DNA from: Bacillus sp. PK3_68 | GTDB taxonomy: Bacteria > Bacillota > Bacilli > Bacillales > Domibacillaceae | Length of the DNA stretch: 64,000 nucleotides | Direction of reading: 5' to 3' | Assembly (NCBI RefSeq): GCF_003600835.1 | Contig: NZ_NQYC01000001.1 | Location: 1,488,001 to 1,552,000 of the forward strand | Shown here: in pieces, positions 10,393-19,181 of the stretch | How the letters are laid out: every line of letters begins with the position of its first letter | Numbering within the stretch: position 1 is the stretch's first letter | Made by a program: the position numbers and the translations under genes | Notes under the pieces: generated by a model | The model's input: the letters and a program-made list of their open reading frames with translations, nothing else | Told to the model about the DNA's origin: nothing | The model's database searches: none

Positions 10393-11326
10393 GCCTCCCG
10401 GCAAAGCTTCTCAAGATCAGCCGCTACGTTTTCTGCCTCTTCCCAGGAATAAACGGAAGCCCCGGCAGCGAGTGGATGGCCGCCTCCTTTATACCTTTTC
10501 GCAATCTCATTAATTACAGGCTTTTTAGAGCGAAGACGGACACGGATTTGATCTTCTTCTTCGATGAAAAAAACCCAAGCCTTGATCCCTTTTACATTGC
10601 CGAGTGTGCTGACAAGCAAGGAGGCTTCTGAAGGGGCTACTTGAAACTCCTCAAGAAGCTCCTTTCTTAAAACGACAGAAGCCGCTCCACTTGCTGATAG
10701 ATTGAATGTTTGCAGGATATACCCTTGCAATTTCAATACTTTCTCATCCGTCTCATACATCCGGTTAAACAGCTCGTCACGATCAAAATCAAACTGAAGA
10801 AGCTCTCCTGCAAACACCATGGTACGTCTCGTTGTACTAGGGTACAGAAAGCGTCCGGTGTCACCGACAATGCCAGCAAACAATAGCCGGGCTGCCTCAT
10901 CATTCAAGCTTAGTCCTTCCTCTTTGCCGCTTTTATATAAATCATAAATCATTTCACTCACCGAGCTGGCAGAGGTATCTACCCACAGAAGATCGCCATA
11001 CGGGTCCTCGTTTGGATGATGGTCAATTTTGATCCACTCTTTTCCAAGACGATAACGGCGGTCACAAATTCTCTCCTGATTGGCTGTATCACATACAATC
11101 ACGAGCGCTCCCTCATATACTTCATCCGCGATGACATCGAGCTTGCGCAAATAAGCAAGTGTCGGCTCTTCCTTTCCAACCGTGTATACCTTCTTATGGG
11201 GAAAAGAAGCGAGGATCATTTCTGCCAGCCCCCCTGCGATCCGTAGGCATCTGGATCGGGACGTACATGACGATGAATAATAATCGTATCATATTCTTTA
11301 ATTTTTTGGATAATTTGACTTTTCAT
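10389..11326 (-). pseudogene. nrnA: Bifunctional oligoribonuclease/PAP phosphatase NrnA, broken by a frameshift at about 11233
   Basis: NrnA (YtqI) degrades nanoRNAs and dephosphorylates 3'-phosphoadenosine 5'-phosphate; it is a DHH/DHHA1 phosphoesterase of about 313 residues. Here the N-terminal part (ATG at 11326, preceded by GGAG) reads normally through [18 protein letters not shown] and then runs into a stop. The rest, starting around ILASFPHKKVYTVG and including the DHHPNEDPYGD motif, is in the next frame and ends at 10389. Adding one G to the run of six G (minus strand, near 11230-11235) restores a 312-residue protein collinear with B. subtilis NrnA. Both catalytic motifs are otherwise intact, so this is either a recent lesion or a homopolymer sequencing error. 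Confidence 0.88.
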
Positions 11327-11422
11327 TCCTGTCTCCTTTGTGACATTCCGTTTTTTTAGTAGAATTTCCTTCTTGTTCTCGTTAAAATGAAGATGTCTGA
11401 ACAAATAAATGGAGGAAAACTT

Positions 11423-11728
11423 ATGCCCGTTTTAGCATTTATTATTGTTTTATCGTTCGCTTTTTACATTTTTTATAAGGTCCAATACGTTAGAAGCAGA
11501 CGTCCCATGGAGAAAAAATGGCTATCTGCTAAATCCAGCATGGCGCTTGGCCTATTTGTCGGCTTCTTTGGTTTGAATACATTATTTATCCAGCAGACGA
11601 CTATATCTTATGTGATTGCTGCTCTGTTTTTACTTATCGGTTTTTCTAGCTTATGGGCAGGGTATAAAGCTTACCGTCATGTTCTTCCTTACGCCCAAAG
11701 AGAAGCTGAAGAATTAAAAAATCAATAA
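11423..11728 (+). CDS. ytpI: YtpI family membrane protein
   Basis: Protein of 101 residues with three hydrophobic stretches ([51 protein letters not shown]) and a charged C-terminus. It matches the YtpI family in size, start ([11 protein letters not shown]) and position beside nrnA and ytoI. Function is unknown. GGAGG at 11411-11415 supports ATG 11423, although the frame is open for 12 further codons. It is divergent from nrnA, with about 96 nt between the starts. Confidence 0.85.
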   Translation: MPVLAFIIVLSFAFYIFYKVQYVRSRRPMEKKWLSAKSSMALGLFVGFFGLNTLFIQQTTISYVIAALFLLIGFSSLWAGYKAYRHVLPYAQREAEELKNQ

Positions 11729-11738
11729 TGACCTAAAA

Positions 11739-11783
11739 GGAGGATGACCTAAAAAAATCTTTGGGACATCCTCTTTATTTATT
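11739..11783 (+). terminator. Probable terminator of ytpI
   Basis: GAGGATG (11740-11746) pairs with CATCCTC (11767-11773), with further CC/GG pairing inside, followed by TTTATTTATTT. Confidence 0.5.
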
Positions 11784-11784
11784 T

Positions 11785-11878
11785 GTCACACCCCATCCGC
11801 CTGGAAGGTTATAGAGCAACCTTCCAAACGGCTTGTCTTGTGCTTGACGGGACATAGCAGTCGGCTTCGCTTTTCTTT
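11785..11878. repeat. 94-nt tandem repeat, copy 1
   Basis: First of two near-identical units separated by a 28-nt spacer. It runs from GTCACACCCCATCCG to CGCTTTTCTTT and contains the perfect inverted repeat GGAAGGTT-N7-AACCTTCC (11803-11825). Copy 2 differs by a few substitutions and a one-base indel. Read on the minus strand the unit is open and encodes a repeated peptide with the motif RQAQDK-FGRLLYNLP. It has no resemblance I recognise to a gene family and looks like a dispersed repeat element. Confidence 0.85.
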
Positions 11879-11906
11879 GGCTAGCTCCGCCTCCTTGTCC
11901 CTCGAG

Positions 11907-12001
11907 GTCACAATCCCATCCGTCCGGAAGGTTATAGAGCAACCTTCCAAACGACTTGTCTTGTGCTTGACGGGACATAGCAGTCGGCTTCGCTTTTCTT
12001 T
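11907..12001. repeat. 94/95-nt tandem repeat, copy 2
   Basis: Second unit, starting GTCACAATCCCATCCG and ending CGCTTTTCTTT. The inverted repeat GGAAGGTT-ATAGAGC-AACCTTCC is fully conserved (11926-11948). Its last bases overlap the stop codon of ytoI at 12000-12002, so the element is inserted exactly against the 3' end of that gene and probably supplies its transcript end. Confidence 0.85.
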
Positions 12002-13322
12002 ATTGCCTATCTAGGATTTGGCACATCATGAGGGCTTTTCCGACGAGCATGCCTCCGTTGTATACTTCCACGTCCACTTTTCCAAATTTTCGGCCGACTT
12101 CAAGTACATTTGGATGGATTTCCAACAAGCTTTCCATTTGTACGGGCTTTGAGAAATAGATAGTAATGTTCTCTACGACAATGTCGCCCTTTTTCTTAGC
12201 CCGCAGCGAGCGCCTTGCTGCTTCTGTAACAATCGTTGTAAATACTCCATAAGAAATAGCTCCCAGCTGATTGGTCATTTGGGGCGTCACTTCAAATGTA
12301 TAGGTTTCTTCGGACTTATCGCCCGAAAGATCAATCTGGTTGGTAATCGTATCATCAAGCGTTTCACCCATTTGCGGTTGTCGCTGGGCCATTTGTAATG
12401 TTTTTAATACATCTTGACGACTGACAATTCCCTGGATACGACTCTGATCATCGACGACCGGCAAAAGCTCAATCCCTTCCCAGATCATCATATGAGCAGC
12501 AGCAGCTACACTCGTTTTCATGGTGACGGTGATCGGCTGCTTTGTCATGACTTTCTCAATAGGTGTCTCCTGTTCTGCTCCCATGATATCTTTCGCTGTC
12601 ACAATTCCTTGTACTTTTAAATGGCGATCAAGAACAGGAAAGCGACTGTGGAGCGTCAATCGATTTTTGTCAATCCAATGGCTAACTTTATCACCGATAG
12701 TGAGTGAAACTGTCTGGTCAAATGGCGTAAAAATATCACCGACAAGCACGATTTCCTTTTTGATCAACTGATCATAAATGGCACGATTGATCATGGTCGC
12801 CACTGTAAAAGTGTCATATGTTGTGGTGATGACCGGCAACTCTAATTCATCTGCAAGTTTTGTTACATGGTCATCCGCCTGAAATCCTCCCGTGATCAAC
12901 ACGCCTGCTCCTGCTTGCAGGGCCAGTTCATGTGCTTTCGTCCGGTTGCCGACAATCAATAAATTATCAGGCCCAGTATATCTCATCATGGCCTCTAGTT
13001 TCATGGCGCCGATCACGAAACGGTTTAGCGTTTTATGCAGGCCAGCCCGGCCTCCTAGTACTTGCCCATCAATAATATTCACTACTTCAGCGAAGGTCAG
13101 TTTTTCAATATTTTCTTTTTTCTTTTGCTCTATCCGGATGGTGCCAACTCGCTCGATTGCTGAGACAAACCCCTTAGTTTCCGCATCTTTTATGGCTCTA
13201 TAAGCTGTTCCCTCACTGACTGAGAGCGCTTTAGCAATTTGCCGGACAGAAATTTTCTCCCCTATCGGTAGCCCCTCTATGTATTGTAGAATCTGTTCGT
13301 GTTTTGTAATCAACTGTTTCAC
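12000..13322 (-). CDS. ytoI: YtoI: HTH, DRTGG, twin CBS and hotdog thioesterase domains
   Basis: Multidomain protein of 440 residues. Residues 1-65 form a winged helix (ISVRQIAKALSVSEGTAYRAI), about 70-185 a DRTGG domain (IVGNRTKAHELALQAGAGVLITGG), about 190-310 a pair of CBS domains (FPVLDRHLKVQGIVTAKDI; LLPVVDDQSRIQGIVSRQDVL), and about 330-440 a hotdog thioesterase fold. CBS pairs usually sense adenine nucleotides; the B. subtilis homologue has no established role. I list the GTG at 13322; a TTG nine bases later (13313), spaced 6 nt from AGGTG, is an equally good start. The stop overlaps the 94-nt repeat. Confidence 0.88.
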   Translation of the reverse strand: MKQLITKHEQILQYIEGLPIGEKISVRQIAKALSVSEGTAYRAIKDAETKGFVSAIERVGTIRIEQKKKENIEKLTFAEVVNIIDGQVLGGRAGLHKTLNRFVIGAMKLEAMMRYTGPDNLLIVGNRTKAHELALQAGAGVLITGGFQADDHVTKLADELELPVITTTYDTFTVATMINRAIYDQLIKKEIVLVGDIFTPFDQTVSLTIGDKVSHWIDKNRLTLHSRFPVLDRHLKVQGIVTAKDIMGAEQETPIEKVMTKQPITVTMKTSVAAAAHMMIWEGIELLPVVDDQSRIQGIVSRQDVLKTLQMAQRQPQMGETLDDTITNQIDLSGDKSEETYTFEVTPQMTNQLGAISYGVFTTIVTEAARRSLRAKKKGDIVVENITIYFSKPVQMESLLEIHPNVLEVGRKFGKVDVEVYNGGMLVGKALMMCQILDRQ

Positions 13323-13382
13323 CTGTCCCTTTCAGACTCGCTAATACAGTTATTATACTTTGAAAAGCACAACGATTCAATT

Positions 13383-13424
13383 CAATTCAGAAAAGGCTGC
13401 AAGGTTCTTCTCGCAGCCTGAATT
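13383..13424 (-). terminator. Terminator of ytkL
   Basis: AGGCTGC and GCAGCCT pair around a 12-nt loop, flanked by further AATTCAG/CTGAATT pairing, with TTTTC on the minus-strand 3' side. Confidence 0.65.
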
Positions 13425-13427
13425 CTG

Positions 13428-14108
13428 TTACAATTCGATAGCTTGTCCAGGTTCTAACACTTGTCCATTTTTCGTTTCTAGCTTCTCAATAAATGCATGA
13501 GGGTCCTGTTTGATCGGCGGGAAAGTATTGAAATGAATAGGAACGACTTGCTTTGCTTGTAAAAATTTAGCCGCAAGCGCTGCATCATCTGGTCCCATTG
13601 TAAAATTATCACCAATCGGAAGAAATGCCAGGTCAATCGGGTGCAATTCACCAATTAATTTCATATCGGAAAAGATCCCCGTATCTCCCGCATGGTAGAT
13701 TGTTTTTCCTTCAATCATTAATAAAACGCCCGCCGGCATGCCCATATAAAGGAAGGTCCCGTCTTCTTGTTCAATTCCCGAACCGTGAAATGCCTGAGTA
13801 AATTTTACGCGGCCAAATTCAAACTCACGACTTCCACCGATATGCATAGGGTGAGTATTAACTCCTTGGTGACTGAGATAAGTAGCCAGCTCATTTACAG
13901 CAATAACGAGAGAATTATTTTTTTTCGCAAGTTCTACTGTGTCACCCACATGATCACCATGACCATGCGTCAAAATGATGACATCCGGCTGTTCATTTTC
14001 CACTTGCAGATCGGTTAAGTCATTCCCTGAGATAAACGGATCGATTAAAATTGTCTGGCCGTTCGTTTCTACTTTTACAATTGAATGTCCATGATAGGAT
14101 ACTTTCAT
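13428..14108 (-). CDS. ytkL: Metal-dependent hydrolase, UPF0173/YtkL family
   Basis: Metallo-beta-lactamase-fold hydrolase of 226 residues. The metal-binding motif [10 protein letters not shown] lies near residue 48, with a downstream HAGDTG segment and a C-terminal [10 protein letters not shown] histidine, the family's zinc ligands. The natural substrate is not known for this family. ATG at 14108 follows an AAGGGG-like ribosome site. It sits divergent from the M24 peptidase gene and ends in its own terminator. Confidence 0.9.
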   Translation of the reverse strand: MKVSYHGHSIVKVETNGQTILIDPFISGNDLTDLQVENEQPDVIILTHGHGDHVGDTVELAKKNNSLVIAVNELATYLSHQGVNTHPMHIGGSREFEFGRVKFTQAFHGSGIEQEDGTFLYMGMPAGVLLMIEGKTIYHAGDTGIFSDMKLIGELHPIDLAFLPIGDNFTMGPDDAALAAKFLQAKQVVPIHFNTFPPIKQDPHAFIEKLETKNGQVLEPGQAIEL

Positions 14109-14251
14109 AGGTAAAACCCCTTTCTTAAAATGATTTCCACTCCTACTATTCGATGAAACAATAAATTCCCCTGCATGTCTACTTATTTACTTACTCTTCA
14201 TTTATTGATACGCTTTTAACTGGTAAATGCATTGTCTAAGGAGGAAACAAC

Positions 14252-15346
14252 ATGAACAATCGACTAACAAAATTAATGGAGTGGCTGAAAGAAAAAGACA
14301 TTTCCTTGGCCTTTATCACTGCTCCTGAGAATGTCTTTTATTTAACTGGTTTCAGAAGTGATCCGCACGAACGTCTGCTTGGCGTAGCCATCTTCCCTGA
14401 ATCTGAGCCTTTTCTCATTTGTCCAAAATTAGATGCATCCGATGCTAAAAACAGCGGCTGGGCATTTGAAATTGTCGGCCATACAGATATCGAAAATCCC
14501 TGGGAAATGATCGAAACCCGTGTAAAAAAACGGTCCGGTCGCATCAATCGAATAGCCGTTGAAAAACAACATTTAAATGTTGAACGCTACGAGGAGCTTT
14601 CCAGCCGTTTTCCGGGTGCCGCGTTCGTTGCCGCCGAGGAGAAAATGCAGCAGCTTCGATTGATAAAAGACCAAAAAGAACTTGCCTCTTTAAGAAAAGC
14701 TGCAGAGTATGCAGATTTAGCTGTAAAAACCGGAGCAGAAGCCATTCGTGAAGGCAAATCGGAGTTAGAAATTCTCGCTGAAGTTGAATTCGAAATGAAA
14801 AAACAAGGCATTGCTGAAATGTCTTTTTCTACGATGGTATTGACCGGTAAGAATGGCGCTTCTCCACACGGGACACCTGGAAACACAAAAGTGAAGAAAG
14901 GGGATCTCGTTTTATTCGATCTCGGGGTTGTATATGAGGGCTATTGCTCTGACATTACGCGTACGGTCGCTTTTGGAGAAATCTCAGACAAACAACGTGA
15001 AATTTATGAAACGGTGTTACAGGCTCAACAGGCAGCTGTGGCTGCTGTAAAGCCTGGAATGACTGCTAAAGAGATTGACCTGACTGCAAGAAAGGTGATT
15101 GCAGACGCAGGATACGGCGACTTTTTCCCACACCGGCTCGGACACGGTCTTGGAATCAGTGTTCATGAATACCCAAGCATCACTGAAACAAATGAGCTGC
15201 TTTTACAAGAAGGCATGGTATTCACAATTGAGCCAGGGATTTACGTGCCGGATGTGGCCGGTGTGCGCATTGAAGATGATGTATACGTTACAGCGGACGG
15301 CGTTGAAATTTTGACCGCCTTCCCTAAACAATTAACATTTGTTTAA
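14252..15346 (+). CDS. M24 family Xaa-Pro peptidase (YkvY/PapB-like)
   Basis: Pita-bread-fold metallopeptidase of 364 residues, probably cleaving Xaa-Pro dipeptides in the cytoplasm. Residues 1-125 form the creatinase-like N domain (ENVFYLTGFRSDPHERLLG). The catalytic domain carries all five metal ligands of family M24: two Asp in LVLFDLGVVYEGYCSDITRT, His in HRLGHGLGISVHEYP, Glu in FTIEPGIYVPD and Glu in GVRIEDDVYV. ATG 14252 follows AAGGAGGAAAC. I recall the B. subtilis protein YkvY/PapB as the closest match; the position next to ytkL is not the B. subtilis one. Confidence 0.9.
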   Translation: MNNRLTKLMEWLKEKDISLAFITAPENVFYLTGFRSDPHERLLGVAIFPESEPFLICPKLDASDAKNSGWAFEIVGHTDIENPWEMIETRVKKRSGRINRIAVEKQHLNVERYEELSSRFPGAAFVAAEEKMQQLRLIKDQKELASLRKAAEYADLAVKTGAEAIREGKSELEILAEVEFEMKKQGIAEMSFSTMVLTGKNGASPHGTPGNTKVKKGDLVLFDLGVVYEGYCSDITRTVAFGEISDKQREIYETVLQAQQAAVAAVKPGMTAKEIDLTARKVIADAGYGDFFPHRLGHGLGISVHEYPSITETNELLLQEGMVFTIEPGIYVPDVAGVRIEDDVYVTADGVEILTAFPKQLTFV

Positions 15347-15426
15347 GAGTTTTCATATTTTTGGATACATCTCAGCTGTCATCTTCCTCCTTTTCATGTA
15401 GAATAAAAGAAAAGGAGGAATGTATA

Positions 15427-15876
15427 ATGAGCATGAAGTATGAAAGCATCCTTGTGGCGGTTGACGGGTCGAAGGAAGCGGAGTGGGCATTTCGAAAATC
15501 AATCGAAATCGCTAAACGCAATGATGCGGTACTCAACCTTGTACATGTAATCGACACACGCTCCTTTGCAGCCATTGAAGCATATGACCGCTCCATCGCC
15601 GAACGGGCTACTACTTATGGCAGTGATTTGCTAAAAGAGTACAAATCAGCAGCTGAATCGGCAGGTGTCGGAACCGTCAACACTTATGTTGAATACGGCT
15701 CTCCTAAAGTTATCATTCCTAAAGAAGCAGCAAAGCAAGTAAAAGCAGACTTAATTGTATGTGGAGCAACCGGCTTGAATGCCATGGAACGCTTCCTCAT
15801 TGGAAGTGTTTCCGAACACATTACTCGTTCTTCTAATTGTGATGTACTTGTTGTCCGCACAGATAAAGGCGAGTAA
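15427..15876 (+). CDS. Universal stress protein, UspA family
   Basis: Protein of 149 residues with the UspA fold: YESILVAVDGSKEAEWAF at the start and an ATP-binding G-x2-G-x9-G-S loop (GATGLNAMERFLIGSVS) near the end, so it belongs to the nucleotide-binding class. Usp proteins are made in stationary phase or stress; the precise role is unknown. ATG 15427 is fixed by GGAGG at 15414-15418, although the frame is open upstream. It is followed by a strong hairpin terminator. Confidence 0.92.
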   Translation: MSMKYESILVAVDGSKEAEWAFRKSIEIAKRNDAVLNLVHVIDTRSFAAIEAYDRSIAERATTYGSDLLKEYKSAAESAGVGTVNTYVEYGSPKVIIPKEAAKQVKADLIVCGATGLNAMERFLIGSVSEHITRSSNCDVLVVRTDKGE

Positions 15877-15880
15877 TAGA

Positions 15881-15916
15881 AGAAAGACCGAAGCATAAGG
15901 ATGCTTCGGTCTTTCT
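15881..15916. terminator. Strong hairpin terminator after the usp gene
   Basis: A perfect 16-bp stem, AGAAAGACCGAAGCAT with its complement, closes a 4-nt AAGG loop. The T-rich end of the stem suggests it can act in both directions, separating usp from the AEP cluster. Confidence 0.75.
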
Positions 15917-16067
15917 GGCTTGTAAGCAGCTTTCATATAATCTCTTCTATAGAATTTACGATACATTTTCCCTTTTTTTGATCACTAACTATTTTTCTTC
16001 CATCTTCTTTTCTAATGGCTATTTCCTAACTACTTTTAGCAGCCGATTTGGAGCAGTCGTTCATTTT

Positions 16068-16853
16068 TCAGCATTTTATCCAACTCACTTTGTCTTTGGC
16101 CAGCTGTTCTCCCCATCCATCCGGATAAGATGCATCAGAAAAAATATAATCCACTTTGTTTAAATTAGTAATTTGATAAGTAGCTTTTTTGTCTAGCTTC
16201 GAGTGATCGGCCAGTACGAATGTCTGGCTCGCTTGCTTAATCATTTGCTCTGACAACGTAGCGTTCTCTAATTCATAGCACGAGAGTCCAAACTTTGGCA
16301 ATATGCCGTCTACTGAAATAAATGCCTTTTCAAAATGAAGTTGGTTCATAATTTGCTGGGACATTGGGCCAGCTACCCGATAGTGCTGAGAACTAACCTT
16401 TCCCCCAATAAATATCACTTCCCCCTCAAAAAACTTTTTATTGATTGCTGAAATCAATTGATTAGCTAGTGCAAAAGAATTTGTAATTACCGTTAAGTTT
16501 TTGTAATGGAGCATATAAGGAATCAGTTGCAACGTAGTGCTTCCCTCGTCAATCATCAGCACATCTCCATCGCGTATAAAGGCAGCAGCCTTGTAAGCAA
16601 TTCTTTTTTTCTGTTCTATGTTCCAAATTTTCCTCTCTATCATCGAAGGCTCCACTAATGGGGAGTTCGCCGACTTAACAGCTCCCCCGTATACCTTCTT
16701 CAGCTTCCGCTCTCTATCCAATTCTTCTAAATAGCGGCGGATCGTTTCTGTAGATACAGCAAACTCATTCGCTAAGTCTGCTACCTTCACTTTTCCCTTC
16801 ACTTCCACTTTTTCTACGATGATCCGCTTTCTCTCTTCACTTATAACGGACAC
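16068..16853 (-). CDS. DeoR/GlpR family transcriptional regulator, probably of the AEP cluster
   Basis: Regulator of 261 residues. The N-terminal DeoR helix-turn-helix reads VKVADLANEFAVSTETIRRYLEELD, followed by the hinge KLKKVYGGAVK. The C-terminal domain has the sugar-phosphate-isomerase-like DeoRC pattern (DEGSTTLQL, VITNSFALANQL, FIGGKV, KAFISVDGI, ADHSKL), which usually binds a phosphorylated effector. GTG at 16853 has GGAGG 7 nt upstream. It is the last gene in the same direction as the AEP genes, so phosphonoacetaldehyde, AEP or a related metabolite is a plausible inducer. That is inference from position. Confidence 0.88.
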   Translation of the reverse strand: MSVISEERKRIIVEKVEVKGKVKVADLANEFAVSTETIRRYLEELDRERKLKKVYGGAVKSANSPLVEPSMIERKIWNIEQKKRIAYKAAAFIRDGDVLMIDEGSTTLQLIPYMLHYKNLTVITNSFALANQLISAINKKFFEGEVIFIGGKVSSQHYRVAGPMSQQIMNQLHFEKAFISVDGILPKFGLSCYELENATLSEQMIKQASQTFVLADHSKLDKKATYQITNLNKVDYIFSDASYPDGWGEQLAKDKVSWIKC

Positions 16854-16921
16854 TGCTGCACCTCCAATGCCAGTCTCTTTTTGTTAAATGTGCGGCAGGG
16901 CAACTTCTTTTTCTATAACAC

Positions 16922-17013
16922 TTACCTTTTCATGGATAAAAATCTCTCTTTTTTTAGCTCTTCAAAGATGATAGACGGATTAGCAAACGCTTCTTCTGGC
17001 GTGATTATCCCTG
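16922..17013 (-). other. Out-of-frame C-terminal tail of the saccharopine-dehydrogenase-like gene
   Basis: Directly after the SDH-like gene, the next minus-strand frame is open to a TAA at 16922-16924. It reads [20 protein letters not shown] and continues for about ten more residues. Saccharopine dehydrogenase proteins commonly end with a G-(I/V)-x-x-PEE-A ... F-x-x-L-x-x-R tail of this kind. One extra A in the run of six A (minus strand, at 17015-17020) joins it to the upstream gene. Confidence 0.7.
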
Positions 17014-18072
17014 CTTTTTTACATGCCCTTCGGCAATTAAACTAGCTGCGATAGCAAAAGGGATTGCTACATTTCGAGTATAAGCTCTTAACCTCTCCCA
17101 ACCAGGCACAGATCCATCCGAAGCAGGATGTGTATGATACAATGTATGCCGCATCTGTTTTCCTTGCTTTGTTCCCTCCACCTCTACATGAAGGGCATAT
17201 CCATATAATTCTGTTGTCTGCCCTTCGTCAGATGCCAATAAATACTGGGATATACAATCCATAATTCCAATCTCTTGACCGTTTACAGTAATCTGTGTAT
17301 TCTTCAACATTCCATAATCAAATAACGATTTTACTAGACTCATGTTCTTTTCAGGCCATGCTCCCCGGGTTTCAATTAATTTAACCCCTTTATCCTTCAG
17401 TGCTTGAGCGAGGGTGATCGTTTCAGCATGTGGAATAATATATTGAATCGTTTCTCCATAAGGGTCCGGCAGCTTGACTTTTCGCGGCCGAGCAAAGGGT
17501 GGCACTTGCTTCATTTCTCCGTTTTCAAATACCACTCTTGTCGGCAAGTTCGGGTCGTATTCGTAAGTAGTTGTTTCAGCAATGGAAGCTGAGAAAGCAA
17601 TCGGCCGGAAAGAACCATGGCTTACCCGTACACTTTCAACGGTATCTAATTGATTGGCCGCATGCATCGCCATCATTTGCGTTAATCCTGGGGTCATGCC
17701 GAAACCCGGGAGAAGTGTTTTTCTATTTTTCACAAATAGATTGTTCCACTTTGATTCTTCGCCAAATCCATTTAAGTTAACGCCATGACATCCTGCTTTC
17801 GCAATACATTCGGAAGACAAACCATTCAGCTTAATCGTCGTTCCATCTAAAACGATATCGTATCCCTTCATTTTTTCCACAGTTTCGTCTACGTTGGTCA
17901 CGTCCACTTGGACAAAGTCTATTCTTGGGTCATTCAACCACTTTACAACCGCTTGTCCTTCTTGTTCATTGAAATCAGCTACTGTAATTTTTTCGAATTT
18001 AGAGTACTGAACGAGATCTAAAATCGCTTCGCGGCAAATTTTCCCGGCTCCTCCTAAGCAGAATACCTTCAT
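17005..18072 (-). CDS. Saccharopine dehydrogenase-like NAD(P)-binding protein, 3' end apparently frameshifted
   Basis: Oxidoreductase of 355 residues as read. It has an N-terminal Rossmann fold ([17 protein letters not shown], with an unusual GGAGKIC loop), a [21 protein letters not shown] segment typical of saccharopine dehydrogenases, and the substrate domain [18 protein letters not shown]. The reaction is unknown. Members of this superfamily reversibly oxidise secondary amines or make polyamines such as carboxyspermidine. It lies between phnW and the regulator, with its ATG (18072) overlapping the phnW stop by 4 nt, so it should act on a metabolite of AEP uptake or breakdown. The C-terminal tail is displaced into the next frame (16922-17013). 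Confidence 0.8.
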   Translation of the reverse strand: MKVFCLGGAGKICREAILDLVQYSKFEKITVADFNEQEGQAVVKWLNDPRIDFVQVDVTNVDETVEKMKGYDIVLDGTTIKLNGLSSECIAKAGCHGVNLNGFGEESKWNNLFVKNRKTLLPGFGMTPGLTQMMAMHAANQLDTVESVRVSHGSFRPIAFSASIAETTTYEYDPNLPTRVVFENGEMKQVPPFARPRKVKLPDPYGETIQYIIPHAETITLAQALKDKGVKLIETRGAWPEKNMSLVKSLFDYGMLKNTQITVNGQEIGIMDCISQYLLASDEGQTTELYGYALHVEVEGTKQGKQMRHTLYHTHPASDGSVPGWERLRAYTRNVAIPFAIAASLIAEGHVKKQG

Positions 18073-19166
18073 AGACAAACCGCCCTTCTTTCAACAGCTT
18101 TTGTTAATGCCAAAATATCAGCGGCATGCACATTACCAATATTGCCAATTCGAAAAGTATCTATTTGAGAAACCTTTCCTGGATAAATCACAAACCCTTG
18201 TTCTTTTAAATAGTTATAAAACGATGTAAAGTCAAACTCTTCGTTCGGAAAACAAAATGACGTGATAATGGGTGAATGGTATTCTTCTTTAATAAAAGGC
18301 TGAAAGCCAGCTTCCTTCATCCGTTGCACTAATAAGTTCTGATTCTGCTCATAGCGTGTTTGTCTCGCCCCGACACCACCCTCTTCTTCAAGCTCGAGCA
18401 ACGCTTGATAAAACGCTCTTACTACATGGGTGGGAGAAGTGAATCTCCATTTTCCGTTAAACTGTTCCATTGTTTGCCACTGATCATACAGATCGAGCGA
18501 CAGGGAACGTGCCTGTCCCTTGCATTTCTGGAGTTCCGCACGATTAGCAATAACAAAACCAAACCCAGGCACTCCTTGAATGCATTTGTTGGCACTGCTG
18601 ATTAGAAAATCAATTTGCCAGCTTTCCATATCTATTTCAACTCCGCCAAAACTGCTCATCGCATCAATGATTGTTCGTTTGCCATACTTTTTGGCTGTTT
18701 CAGCAATGGCCCGTACGGGATTTAATATTCCCGTAGTCGTTTCACAGTGAACGGCTGCCACATGAGTAATGTCTTTGTTGGCAGCTAAGACATTTTCCAG
18801 TTGTTCAATTTCTATCGGTTTATTTTCCTCAGTCCTGCATATAACAGTTGGGATACCGAGAATCATCGCAATTTTGACAATCCTGTCTCCGTAAGCTCCA
18901 TTTACACAAACTAATAGTTTACCGGATGATTGAACAACTGATCCTATCGTGGCTTCTACAGTAAATGTTCCGCTTCCCTGCATAAGAACCGCTGTATAGT
19001 CATCCGTATTTGTTACAGCCAACGCTACAAGCTTTTGACGAACTTCCTGAACGAGATCATTATACTCTTTATCCCATGTACACCAGTCCCTCATCATTAC
19101 GGCTTTCACTGTTTCAGTAGTAGTAAGCGGTCCAGGCGTTAATAGTAAATAATGTTTGTTTTCCAT
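18069..19166 (-). CDS. phnW: 2-aminoethylphosphonate--pyruvate aminotransferase
   Basis: PLP enzyme converting 2-aminoethylphosphonate and pyruvate to phosphonoacetaldehyde and alanine, the first step of AEP catabolism. The 365-residue protein has the [10 protein letters not shown] start and the [12 protein letters not shown] segment characteristic of PhnW, the GSGTFTVEA loop, DAMSSFGG with the PLP-binding Asp, and the Schiff-base lysine in [12 protein letters not shown] 19166 follows GGAGAG. It lies 15 nt downstream of phnX and overlaps the SDH-like gene by 4 nt, forming the catabolic core of the operon. Confidence 0.95.
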   Translation of the reverse strand: MENKHYLLLTPGPLTTTETVKAVMMRDWCTWDKEYNDLVQEVRQKLVALAVTNTDDYTAVLMQGSGTFTVEATIGSVVQSSGKLLVCVNGAYGDRIVKIAMILGIPTVICRTEENKPIEIEQLENVLAANKDITHVAAVHCETTTGILNPVRAIAETAKKYGKRTIIDAMSSFGGVEIDMESWQIDFLISSANKCIQGVPGFGFVIANRAELQKCKGQARSLSLDLYDQWQTMEQFNGKWRFTSPTHVVRAFYQALLELEEEGGVGARQTRYEQNQNLLVQRMKEAGFQPFIKEEYHSPIITSFCFPNEEFDFTSFYNYLKEQGFVIYPGKVSQIDTFRIGNIGNVHAADILALTKAVERRAVCL

Positions 19167-19181
19167 ATGAACATCTCTCCT

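Noticed and set aside
11775-11978. A 67-codon minus-strand frame inside the 94-nt tandem repeats, encoding a twice-repeated peptide
   Set aside because: It is made wholly of the repeat units, has no convincing ribosome site and overlaps the end region of ytoI; treated as a repeat, not a gene.
11739-12001. CRISPR array
   Set aside because: Only two long units with an internal hairpin and one spacer, no cas genes; not CRISPR-like.
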